This document shows, in pieces, positions 1-10,333 of a DNA stretch of 64,000 nucleotides. Each line of letters starts with the position of its first letter. The stretch's first letter is position 1. Origin of the DNA: Laccaria trichodermophora (Eukaryota; Basidiomycota; Agaricomycetes; Agaricales; Hydnangiaceae); the NCBI GenBank assembly GCA_018417955.1, contig JACTVC010000013.1:1-64000 (forward strand), read 5' to 3'. The notes below the pieces were generated by a model. It was not told the origin of the DNA, searched no databases, and saw only the letters and a program-made list of their open reading frames with translations. A program made the position numbers and the translations under genes.

Positions 1-840
1 CAGATCCAAAAGGTGGGGAAAACACTACCAGTAGTGTAGACATGTATTAGTACTGTAACATACATATATGTGAGATGTCTGGTTCTGACACAGATGTTAT
101 CTTATCCTAAGATGAGTTTGCCCTTGTACCTCAGGCTTACTCATTCATGCAGTGTTTTAGCACTGTCTGTCCTTTTCATTGTTGCCCCATATGGCAATCA
201 CCTCATTTCTTTCACCATCAACACTACAGCAGCACAACAATGATATTGATATATACTGAAGCACACTTAAGCATCCTGGCACATTGTGGTACTGCTTTGG
301 GACTCCTTGAGGATAGCTCAGGCACCCCAAGACAATCTCAGGTTGCCAGTGGGAATTTTAAAAAAGGGACCTGTACCTGAGGGTGTGACCATGACTCCTG
401 GTCCTGATACCCATCCAGAGTTCACTGTGGATATCCTCAGAGAAGGAGCAAAGAAAGAGTGATGTTTCTGATGATGCAATTTAATATATTCAGAACTGCT
501 AATGCACTACCTACAGAAACTTTGGCAACATCTTTATAATACTGACCAACATCTGACTACTAGAAACTACTCAGGCTCCAATTTTGCACAAATGCCAGTC
601 TTTGCCAAATGCAAATTCATCAAAAGAAAGCTTTGTGGTATGTGTTGCAATGACAAGTGGGTTCCTAGGTTGCCATTGAAGACCTGATTGGTACCAAGGT
701 GGTATCCAGAGCAACAAATCTCCTGTATGTGTGCAGAGCCAGCCAGTTGATGTAAGATTGGATTGATTGAGAATAGAAAATGCTAAAAGAAAATATGAGA
801 AATGAACAATAAAGGGATAAAATAAATGATAACAGACTAT
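1..840. other. No gene recognised upstream of the NLR terminus
   Basis: This AT-rich, CpG-poor stretch has only short ORFs (longest 77 codons) without recognisable domains. The sequence resembles the repeat-rich compartment further right in composition. It lies downstream of the minus-strand NLR gene and may contain its 3' UTR and terminator, but no distinct signal could be picked out. Confidence 0.4.
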
Positions 841-3800
841 TTATATTGAGTCATGATTCCTGATTTTAGTATCATATATGACCCTGAAACAGTGCCCTTC
901 CATCTGGTGAAAATGCAAGAGGGGTGACAATATCTGTGTGACATTCAAATGAATCTGAAACAAGCTTTTCTGTCTGTGCATCCCACATTCTGATAGTTTT
1001 ATCATTTGATCCTGAAGCAATGTACTTTCCATCAGGTGAGAATACAACAGAGTTGACTGAATTTGTGTGGCCTTCAAATGGATCTGAGACAGGCTTTCCT
1101 GTCTGTGTATCCCACATTCTGATAGTTTTGTTCCATGATCCTGAAACAATGTACTTTCCATCAGGTGAGAATGCAACAGAGTTGACCCAACTTGTGTGGC
1201 CTTCAAATAGATCTGAGACAGGCTTTCCTGTCTGTGCATCCCACATTCTGATAGTATTGTCATTTGATCCTGAAACAATGTACTTTCCATCAGGTGAGAA
1301 TGCAACAGAGTTGACCCAATTGTGTGGCCTTCAAATGGATCTGAGACAGGCTTTCCTGTCTGTGCATCCCACATTCTGACAGTTTTCATTGATCCTGAAA
1401 CAATGTACTTTCCATCAGGTGAGAATGCAACAGAGTTGACCCAATTTGTGTGGCCTTCAAATGGATCTGAGACAGGCTTTCCTGTCTGTGCATCCCACAT
1501 TCTGATAGTTTTGTCATTGATCCTGAAACAATGTACTTTCCATCAGGTGAGAATGCAACAGAGTTGACCCAATTGTGTGGCCTTCAAATGGATCTGAGAC
1601 AGCTTTCCTGTCTGTGCATCCCACATTCTGATAGTTTGTCATTTGATCCTGAAACAATGTACTTTCCATCAGGTGAGAATGCAACAGAGTTGACCCAACT
1701 TGTGTGGCCTTCAAATGGATCTGAGATAAGCTTTCCTGTCTGTGCATCCCACATTCTGATAGTTGTGTCATTTGATCCTGAAACAATGTACTTTCCATCA
1801 GGTGAGAATGCAACAGAGTTGACCCAATTGTGTGGCCTTCAAATGGATCTGAGACAGCTTTCCTGTCTGTGCATCCCAGATTCTGATAGTTTTGTCTTTT
1901 GACCTGAAACAATGTACTTTCCATCAGGTGAGAATGCAACAGAGTTGACCCAATTTGTGTGGCCTTTAAATGGATCTGAGACAGGCTTTCCTTTCTGTGC
2001 ATCCCACATTCTGATAGTTTTGTCATGATCCTGAAACAATGTACTTTCCATCAGGTGAGAATGCAAGAGTGACCCAACTTGTGTGGCCTTTAAATGGATC
2101 TGAGACAGGCTTTCCTTTCTGTGCATCCCACATTCTGATAGTTTTGTCCCATGATCCTGAAACAATGTACTTTCCATCAGGTGAGAATGCAACAGAGTGA
2201 CAATATCTGTGTGGCCTTCAAATGGATCCAGACAAGCTTTCCTGTCTGTGCATCCCACATTCTGATAGTTTTGTCACATGATCCTGAAACAATGTACTTT
2301 CCATCAGGTGAGAATGCAACAGAGGTGACAGAACTTGTGTGGCCTTCAAATGGATCTGAGACAGGCTTTCCTGTCTGTGCATCCCACATTCTGATAGTTT
2401 TGTCCCTGGATCCTGAAACAATGTACTTTCCATCAGGTGAGAATGCAACAGAGTGACAGAATTGTGTGGCCTTCAAATGGATCTGAGACAGGCTTTCCTG
2501 TCTGTGCATCCCACATTCTGATAGTTTTGTCTTCTGATCCTGAAACAATGTACTTTCCATCAGGTGAGAATGCAACAGAGGTGACAGAATCTGTGTGGCC
2601 TTCAAATGGATCTGAGACAGGCTTTCCTGTCTGTGCATCCCACATTCTGATAGTTTTGTCATTTGATCCTGAAACAATGTACTTTCCATCAGGTGAGAAT
2701 GCAATAGAGGTGACATTGCCAGTATAGCCTTCAAATGGATCTGAGACAGGCTTTCCTGTCTGTGCATCCCACATTCTGATAGTTTTGTCATTTGATCCTG
2801 AAACAATGTACTTTCCATCAGGTGAGAATGCAACAGATCGGACACATCTGTGTGGCCTTGCAAGATACTATTTATAATGGCCATGATATTTTCTTTCCCT
2901 TTTCAAAAGAGACTACTCTAGTAAAGTGGTGAGAATACTTTTTCACAATCAGAGAGTCACTTGGTGACATTGGCAAGGCTGACAGATATATGTGAGGTGC
3001 ACTTTGAGATATAGGTTGGAAAAAGTGGTCACAAATTTCATAGCATCTTCAATAAACATTTTCATCTTTTTATCCATCTGCAAGTATGTTAGATAGTTTA
3101 TAGTTGTATTCATGAAATGACTGCACCTTTTCCCAGCCTAATAATGAGGACAGAATTCCTGGTGCAATACTGACTTTGCTTGTTATGCTCAACACTTCTA
3201 ACCAATAGAGAAATTTATAATCCAAAAAGTAATGAAGATCTTCCAGAACCTGACCACTGCATGGGACACACAACATGGGCTGAAAAAAAACAGCATGCAT
3301 AAAGTAGCTCAGATGAGATTTTTTCTTTGGCTTGTTCCAGTATATTGACTTCAGGATCATCATTTGCTTTAAATGATGTGGGCAGTTGACATATATTAAA
3401 GCAAAGCTCTGTCTTGAGTATATATAGAGCTGCAGCAGCAAATTCTTTCTCAGCATTGTCAATATCAATAAAGAATTCCCCACTTCGAGATGAGCATGTC
3501 AGGTAGTCACGAAAAGAGCTGTGCAATGGCTTGATAGCAATTTCATTATCTCCATTGATACCAGAAAGTAAGCAACCCAATGGCTCAATTATTGCTTTAA
3601 TATCATTCATATGTGCTGGGTTGTTGATATGCATTTTTGACAGAGTTGCTAAAGGTAGTGGTTGCTTTGCTGTTAGGATTCTTCCCATAACTGATCTGTA
3701 TCTATTCATGACTTTGGAATTATTTCTTCGAAAAGCCTGTTTGAGAACTTTGTTATACAGTTCATCCAAGCCACTTCCTGTCCCAAGAAAAGATTCAAAA

Positions 3801-6078
3801 CGCTCATACAGAAGCTCGCCTCCATATGAATCCATTATATATTGACATGCAACTGCTGCCCACTGAAAAAGACCTTCTGAACTTTTGACAAGCTGGCTGC
3901 AACATTCATACCATCTGGCTCCAAGCTCAGATTTTATGTCTGATAGCTTATATTCAATGTAAAGAAAAAGATCATGCTCATTAGACTTATTCTCCATTTC
4001 TGCAGCATCCACATGTTGGTGCTTGACACATGGATGTTGGTGTACCAGCTGAAGAGCCTTAGAAACATCAGGTTCAAGACGTGTTGTTATCAGAATCCGA
4101 AAGTTTTTAGGTAACTCTGCAGCTCTTCCAATGAGTATATCTAACAGTGGTTTTCTTTGAAACTGAGTGCCACCCTCATCCAGAGCATCAATCACAATAA
4201 CAATGGGCCCCACAGTAGTCAAAGCTTTAGCAGGCTTTACAATGAAGTTTTCAAACTGCTCTTTAACCTGCAGAGTAGAACACAAAGCACGATTTCCAGT
4301 AACAACAGAGCACAGAGCAGATTTCCAGGCAGCATCTAAATCAGAAAGATCCTGAGAGATAGTACTGAATAGATATTGAATGCTTTGATTAGCCTGATCA
4401 GCTTGATCAAAACAGTATGAAGATCCCAGACGACCCAGATTGTGAAAATGCTTAGCAATAGTATGAGCAATGGCTGATTTTCCAAACCCTGCAGCAGCAC
4501 TAAAGAAGAGTATCTGTGGTGTACCCTCACCATCTGGGCTATTTATCCAGTCTGTCAGTTCATCAATCACAGCTACACGAGTCCCAGGAAGACACTGCTT
4601 GTCTGAATCAAACCGAACATTCTTAGCATAGTGCATGTCCTTAAGATCTGCAGTTGCATCTAAACCCAAAACATTAATTATAGTATCTCAAGAAAGTAAT
4701 ATGATTTACCCAGTCTTTCCACAGTGCTGAAAATTTGCAGAACTCTAAGTTGGGTCTCACAAACAGAATGCTGAGTAAAAGCCAGTTTCAACTTCTCAAA
4801 TTGATCCTTAAAGTTTGCAATTTTCTGGTCTGCATCTGACATCCAATTCTTTCCAGTTCTCTTCCCTATGAGAAGACAAAGAAATAAGAATCAACACAAT
4901 ATAATAAAGTAGGACTTACAAAAGTTGGGATCACCAGCATATTGGCGAATGAAGTAGGCACATTCTATAGTTTGCTGGGCTAAAGATGTGACAATCTTCT
5001 TCTGTGGTGCATCATACTTAGATGGATCTGTTCCTTTGAGGAATGCATATAGGGCTTGCACATCTCGAACAAGATCAGTAATTTTACCATCACGTTCAAT
5101 CTGGTCCAAAATAGTCTAGCAAATTTATAAGATTCAATAAATATAAGATCACTATACCAATTCACAAACCTTGGGAATGGCAGACAGTATGCCCCATGCA
5201 GCCTTAATATATGGATGAAACTATATTGAGATTAATAATTGAGATCATTTACTACAAGTAATATTGACAGCTTACCTCTGATATCTTGTCTGCAATTCCC
5301 ATAAAAGCATGAACATGCTCAACAAGCCACCCATAGTTGGTAGAGAAAGAGTCTGAAGTAATTATATCAACACCAACTTGAAGAGCAGAAGCAGTATCTG
5401 CAGGGCCAGATTGCATCTTCATATGAGCAGCCTCAGCCAATTCTAAAGCAGGACTGATATCCAAGATAGCTTGAGTTGTGGGATCAGCAAGCACAGGAAG
5501 CTTTAAGGATGTTAGATAATTTTTACAAAGAAAGCAATGATTTCTTACAACTGGGCTCAAAGCTGGAACCAATGTAGATATAGAGAAATGAATAGTAGTG
5601 TTTCCCACTGGCAAGCCTGAGCCACTAGGTTGATTCAGAGGCCGAATAATTTCTAGATATATAGACAAGAAATTTGAGAAACAAAATCTACAATGAGAAG
5701 ACAAAGACAAGCCTTTGAAGGAAGCTCCCCTGAGCAGCAAGAGAATTTCTTCATTCATCATTCCTACAAGCTCATTACCATGATCAAGGGCCCGACCAAT
5801 CCGACGTGGAGTCTTGTAAACCTGACAAATTAGTTTGGATGATTGTGAGGTATTGCTTGGTGACAGTAAGAATTCCATCAAACAACACCAGATGAATGAA
5901 ATGATACCCACAATGAAAGTGTCTCTGACCACACTGGATCCGCCGACATCTCGCTCTTTGCCGTTTCCTGTGTATCTCCGCCAACGGTGAACTCCACATA
6001 ATGCTTGTGATGACGAAGCAGGCCTTGAGGTATATTGTTAACTTTTATATCTATAATGCGGGACGACGATTCAATCAA
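841..6078 (-). CDS. NACHT-WD40 NOD-like receptor (NLR) with C2-like N-terminus; multi-exon, frameshifted
   Basis: This is a fungal NLR of the NWD/HET-E type, a class linked to non-self recognition and heterokaryon incompatibility; its ligand here is unknown. Reading leftwards: an exon from ATG 6078 resembles a C2 domain ([18 protein letters not shown]), with a continuation near 5866-5716. Helical exons follow at about 5500-5275, 5220-5169, 5115-4916 and 4866-4716. The NACHT exon at 4669-3215 has Walker [10 protein letters not shown], Walker [11 protein letters not shown] and a sensor-like LITTRLEP. A linker with FLYWLEVLS and a likely 49-bp intron (about 3130-3082, CTAAC branch, TTGCAG acceptor) leads to 16 WD40 units. 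Introns are short with GT-AG ends. The linker and WD part change frame repeatedly through single-base losses, so the locus is either a pseudogene or mis-assembled. The NACHT exon is fully open. Exon borders are approximate. Confidence 0.85.
850..2860 (-). repeat. WD40 tandem array, 16 units of 129 bp (43 aa)
   Basis: The GATCCTGA word that begins each unit on the plus strand recurs at 880 (divergent), 1008, 1137, 1266, 1391, 1519, 1645, 1774, 1901, 2027, 2153, 2280, 2409, 2536, 2665 and 2794. Five spacings are exactly 129 bp; the others are 125-128 bp. Each unit encodes [14 protein letters not shown], then [10 protein letters not shown], then [13 protein letters not shown]. Differences cluster at the residues after GHT (NW, SW, DS, SS, GN, DI) and after SGS (ND, WN, ED, RD, CD), as expected for a ligand-facing propeller surface. 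Near identity over 2 kb implies recent amplification or gene conversion. Confidence 0.93.
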
Positions 6079-6217
6079 CGTCCATTTGAGTTAGCGGTCC
6101 ACCTTGCCTTTGATCTCAATCGCGATCCTGGGATCGGAGGATGCAGCACTGGAATGAGTTGTCAGATGTTGGCGAAGATGTAGGACGTAGCGGGAATAGA
6201 GGTACTGACGTAGGATC

Positions 6218-7176
6218 GGTGTTCGCGTTCGAAGTTGTATTCATCATTTCGATTCTGCAAGATGAAGGTTGGAAGCAAGTTTGCTAGGCGCTCACAACGT
6301 GTGGTTTGTTTGTTTCGTGGTCTTGAAGTAAACAACACCCTCCTCCCTTTTTCGGTCATGCACTTCCCCAAGTTTACAGGATAAGGATGGTAGTTCGATC
6401 AACACTCCGTTGAGAGACAGCATGTATAGGCCTTCCACGTACAAGTTATAACTGGTGGAAAAGCCAGAAGAGGCCTGGTTATTGGTAAGCCTTTGTGATT
6501 AGTACGCTGGCTTCAATTCGCTCTGACCATAGGATAGTCCCTTTTGCAGGATACACTACCCACATTCTGGATCACGTCCACTCAAACCTCCAATTCTTAC
6601 CTTGTCGTATATCGGCTGATGAGCGTACGCCTGTGTATTTCACCAAAAACGTGGGTATCGAAGGGGGCGACGAAGGGACTAGTGGTTTCTGTATCTTGGT
6701 CCGTCCATTCCTCGTCATTTTCCAGAGGATCACATGGACTCTCTAGATCCACTCTGGATCCACTCAGAATGCTATGAAGAACCCATCCAGGAACTCAGAC
6801 CTGTTCGCCTTTGTCAATCAAGCTGGCCCATCCTTAGGCATCAGAGCTCCGCGAGCAGTGGCTATACCAATGTGTCTCTCGAGGGATTGTAGTCCGAGGC
6901 CTTGTATGTGCGGACGGACTTTCACTGACAAAGTGCTGCTTAATATCTGAAGAGGTCCCCAGCAAAAGGCCTCCGCCACGTCAGTCGTCACATTTCTGAC
7001 ATACAAGCCATCACAAGCTTTCTGCTCAGTCTCAATACGAGCCATTGACCTTTCTGACATGGCTTCGTCCGAATTCTCACCCCCTTGGGTGAGCTGCATC
7101 TGCTTTCTACATCGATAACCCAGGGGTCAGGGGATGGCAGGCCGATATTATGATTCTGGCATTCGGCATTCGACAA
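6218..7176 (-). CDS. Possible minus-strand gene fragments, unrecognised
   Basis: Several minus-strand reading segments look protein-like: about 7099-6818 (with GPLQILSSTLSVKVRPHI), about 6777-6604 (with DPLENDEEWTDQDTET) and about 6470-6300. Between the last two lies a plausible intron with a GTAAGA donor and a TGCAAAAG acceptor (about 6600-6551). No family could be assigned. It could be a decayed hypothetical gene or chance ORFs in a CpG-rich background. The divergent spacing to the NLR start at 6078 is short. Confidence 0.2.
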
Positions 7177-8300
7177 CTGACTTCTCGCTATGCAAGATCA
7201 CCTTGTTTGCGACTCTCCTTTGCTACAAGAAGTCACTACACTCTCCATTGTGCCCGATCTTTGCTCATTTCTTCGTCATTCGTTACCGGGAATAACGGAT
7301 CGTTGGGGAAATGAAAGGCTAGTCGTCCAACGAGCACTTTGATGACCTTCGCAAGTACGTCAACTGGCAAATCATGCTGTGTTGCCAACTGAGTTTTTCA
7401 ATTGACCTAACCCCATTTTAGACGAAACCTGGGATGAATTTAAAGATGCAGACACTTGAAAGCGATCTCGCAAATGACTCGCGCTCCGCCATGCAGTGCT
7501 CCGAGAAGTTCCGATTTCTGTACAAGTTGAGGGTTTACTTGCCAGTTTCATCAAGCAGATAAGGAGGGACTCAAGAGGACAGGTTTTCCTATCGGAGGCG
7601 TTGGCCGATACAACATGCTTCTTATTTGGCCTTCAGACAATTCAGCTAGAGTATTGCTTCTTCTCGACGACGACGATGAGACTCCGCTCAATGATGAGAA
7701 GCTCGCCTTTTGTTGTATTTCAACACTACCAAGCACCCCGATAATTCGGCATGTCGCGGGATGGGACAGCCATACTACGATTCCGGCGTTCGACAACCGG
7801 GTCTTGTTGTGCGAAGATGCCGTTACCTCACACTGTTTCAGGGAATGGCTTTATTTGAAGAGGTCACTAAACTCAATACTCTCGTTCCCAATGTTTGGGT
7901 CATTCCTTTTTCAACGGATCATTGGGGAAGGGCAAAGACCAGCCGCTCGACGAGCACCTTGATTCCTTCTTCTTGAACTTGCAAATCACGGTGTGTTTCA
8001 TGCCAACTCAGTCTCGTTTATCGTCGTAATCTTATCGTCGCCCATTCCAGACAAAGCCCAGGATAAACTTGAAGACCCACACACTAAAAAATGGCTTTAG
8101 ACAAGGGTTCCCCTTTGGACAATACTCCAGGAAGTGCCGTTTATCAAATGTCGACAGTCTACTCGCGGGAGTTCACGCAGATTGGGAGGACCTGAAGGAG
8201 ATGCTTTCTCCCATTGAAGCCGTTGGCCAGTACAACAAGCTTCTGACTTAACCTTCAGCCAAATCAGCTGGAGGGGTTGTTTCTCTGCAACGACGGCGTA
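7135..8300 (+). repeat. Decayed tandem duplication of an unrecognised unit (about 600 bp x2)
   Basis: Two blocks share a collinear series of diverged words: 7135-7700 and 7750-8300. The pairs include the tacgattc/tatgattc...cgttcgacaac segment at about 7150 and 7770, cttgcaaatcac/ctggcaaatcat at about 7365 and 7980, gacgaaacctgggat/gacaaagcccaggat at about 7420 and 8050, and gttggccgatacaac/gttggccagtacaac near 7602 and 8221. Neither block has a long open frame, although codons around 7615-7960 are open on the plus strand. It is best read as an old tandem duplicate of a gene that no longer codes. Confidence 0.4.
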
Positions 8301-8930
8301 AGCTCACGAAATTTCCTCGTTCTTCTCCCTAGAGTCCTTACCATTGTCGTCTAGAGCATCTCCCACCTTGTTCGGATAGGGCTCCTATACCGGCTGTCGA
8401 GATCAAAGATGAAGGGACCCTTTATGCTGAACCTCCCAGCGATTCTTGTATAATTGCGCGAGTTTGTCAGGCCATGTTGAAGGTCAATCAACTTCCGTGC
8501 TCGAATCTTTTCCCCCTTTACTGATACTGCAATAGGGCATTGGGATCATTTCTCCCATCAAAGGTCGATCGCCCATTGACATCGAGAGCATCAAGAATAT
8601 CCACTTCGAATGTGCCTATCATGTCCGTTTGATATTGAATGACCAGGGTTTTCAGCCTTTCTTTCAATGACTTTCTGGAAGGGCGTTGTTTCCAGTTACT
8701 ACGGATGACGAATGATGAGAAAACAGGCGTCATGCAATTCCGCGACTTCTGAAAGGGAAATGATTTAACTCTTTTCGACGTGTGTACCCTTTCACTTCAA
8801 GTTCTCTGAGTACTGATGGACTTGACATAGAATTACATCTCAAACATGTGTTCAACATTGCCCTTGGATACCTTCTGCATTGCTGCTTGGTCTCACCTCG
8901 TTGCCTGACGAAAGCATCCCATTCCCTCCT
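8301..8930. other. No supported gene
   Basis: This is a CpG-rich interval with one modest minus-strand ORF at 8518-8733 (71 codons; contains DILDALDVNG) that has no recognisable domain and no clear exon partners. Nothing else could be supported. Confidence 0.3.
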
Positions 8931-8945
8931 CTGTCCCGTCGCTGA

Positions 8946-9522
8946 TCAGGCATCCCGGTGAGCCGGTCGAGCAACTTCCAGACGGTGTGGTGCCACGCAT
9001 GACGGGAATATCAGACAATATCGACGTTGTGGAAGTCTATCGTCGAGGCGGATATTACACCAGTACACCAGATACAGCTGTAGACGACCATTCGCAGCTC
9101 TTCGGTGACGAACGCGATTTCGTGCTCGCATTCGGCGACTCGGTGCTCTTGATACTCAAGTCCGAAAAGAAAGCAGGAAGTGATAAAGGCGTTGCATCGC
9201 AGTCACTCACAATGGTCTTGACGATCTCAATACCAATCGGCTGTTCATCCCCACCCATGTCCGCACTCTCTTCCCCGCCAGGCCAACTATTGTCCCCCTT
9301 CCTATCCGCAATCCCCACACCAGTCAAACGAGCAGGCGCTGTATTCCCACGCTGCTTTGCGTGAATGAGGAGAAAGACAACATACGGGGATACATCATAT
9401 TTTAATAAACTCACCGATGGGATAAGAAATTGGGACACCAACCTAAGCGAATATGTCCATTGGGAGAACTGGTGTGGGAGAGCAAGTGGTGAGGCAAGAT
9501 ATTCAGTCAGAGTTGAAGCCAT
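8946..9522. other. Unassigned ORF pair, at most one coding
   Basis: A plus-strand ORF (8987-9364, 125 codons) and a minus-strand ORF (9055-9522, 155 codons) overlap almost completely. The minus reading includes a plausible 60-bp intron (GTGAGT donor near 9412, GCAAAG acceptor near 9353). Neither shows a domain that I recognise, and the direction cannot be decided from sequence alone. The interval sits just upstream of the truncated orphan-gene paralogue, with which it shares no sequence. Confidence 0.2.
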
Positions 9523-9556
9523 TCAGCGAGCTTATTAAATCTTCACAGTTGCTGGT

Positions 9557-10081
9557 GGACCTTCCAACCGACTCTTGCGGGATATAACCAACACGATGGC
9601 CACTTCGACCTCGAGCTCTTCATTAACAACGTCAACTTCGGCTTCAATTGTGCATAGTCGTGAGAACCCAATCGAGTCGGAGACGCGCATGAACCCCATC
9701 GCGACGCAATCGCGCGGTTTGGAAGGGACATTTGCGAATATTGTTGTTGATGATTTTGCGGGTTGTGTTAGTTTGTGTGGGGGTAACACGACCACGGGTG
9801 GCATGTACACGAAGACGTCTGTCTTTGGTGGGGAGAACACGACTGGAAGTGTGTATAGTGCACAGAACACTATGGGTAGCGCGTACAGTGCACAGAGCAC
9901 GATGAGTAGCGTGTACACGACGACTTCTGTGCACGCAGGACAGAACACCACGACTTACTCGGACGAAGCCTCCGCTCGGACACTCAAAGCGAGGTTGAGG
10001 CAGGCATACGAGAATTTTTCGAAATCTGTGTGGGTGGAGGAGTGTGATACGGTACAGTCTTGGGAACCTGTGCCGTTTTGA
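9557..10081 (+). pseudogene. 5'-truncated paralogue of the 18.0-20.3 kb orphan gene
   Basis: From the PSNRLLRDITNTM motif to the end SWEPVPF followed by TGA, this frame matches the last third of the gene at 18016-20307. Shared blocks are the FANIVVDD/IANIVVDD segment, LCGGNT, the SVYSAQNTMG-type repeats, and the C-terminal module ALKARLRQA, NFSKSVWVEE, CDTVQSWEPVPF. The TSAYAPT repeat expansion is absent. The similarity starts abruptly at about 9557 and continues past the stop into the 3' UTR to about 10319. No start codon is evident for the duplicated piece apart from internal ATG codons. A small protein from ATG 9575 or 9596 cannot be excluded. Confidence 0.7.
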
Positions 10082-10319
10082 ATGTCGTGGCGTGTTTTTT
10101 GTAGATTCCCTTTGGCGTTGTGAGTTTGTCTCGAGTTTTGTTCGTTTTTTGTTCTTTTTTTTCGGGGGTTGGGGATTGGGTATATAGATGACTTACTACT
10201 TCCCATTCGTTCCGCAAAACTGTCCAGAGTGATACTTCGTAATTTACAATTGATTCATTCCTCTCTTCGTTGCTTCCTACAACAGTATCCAACCAAATGT
10301 GCACAAAACCTTACCAAGA
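9557..10319 (+). repeat. Segmental duplication, left copy (partner about 19578-20570)
   Basis: Coding similarity begins at gaccttccaaccg (9557 and 19578). It runs through the stop and into the 3' flank as far as the word atccaaccaaatgtg (about 10288 and 20535). The shared non-coding part shows the duplication was genomic and not only a conserved domain. The left copy ends about 15 bp before the end of the monooxygenase gene. Confidence 0.8.
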
Positions 10320-10333
10320 CCCCCCATCTTATC

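Noticed and set aside
841..2258. Plus-strand and alternate-frame ORFs across the WD40 array
   Set aside because: Periodic shadow translations of the 129-bp repeat (for example [14 protein letters not shown] on the plus strand).
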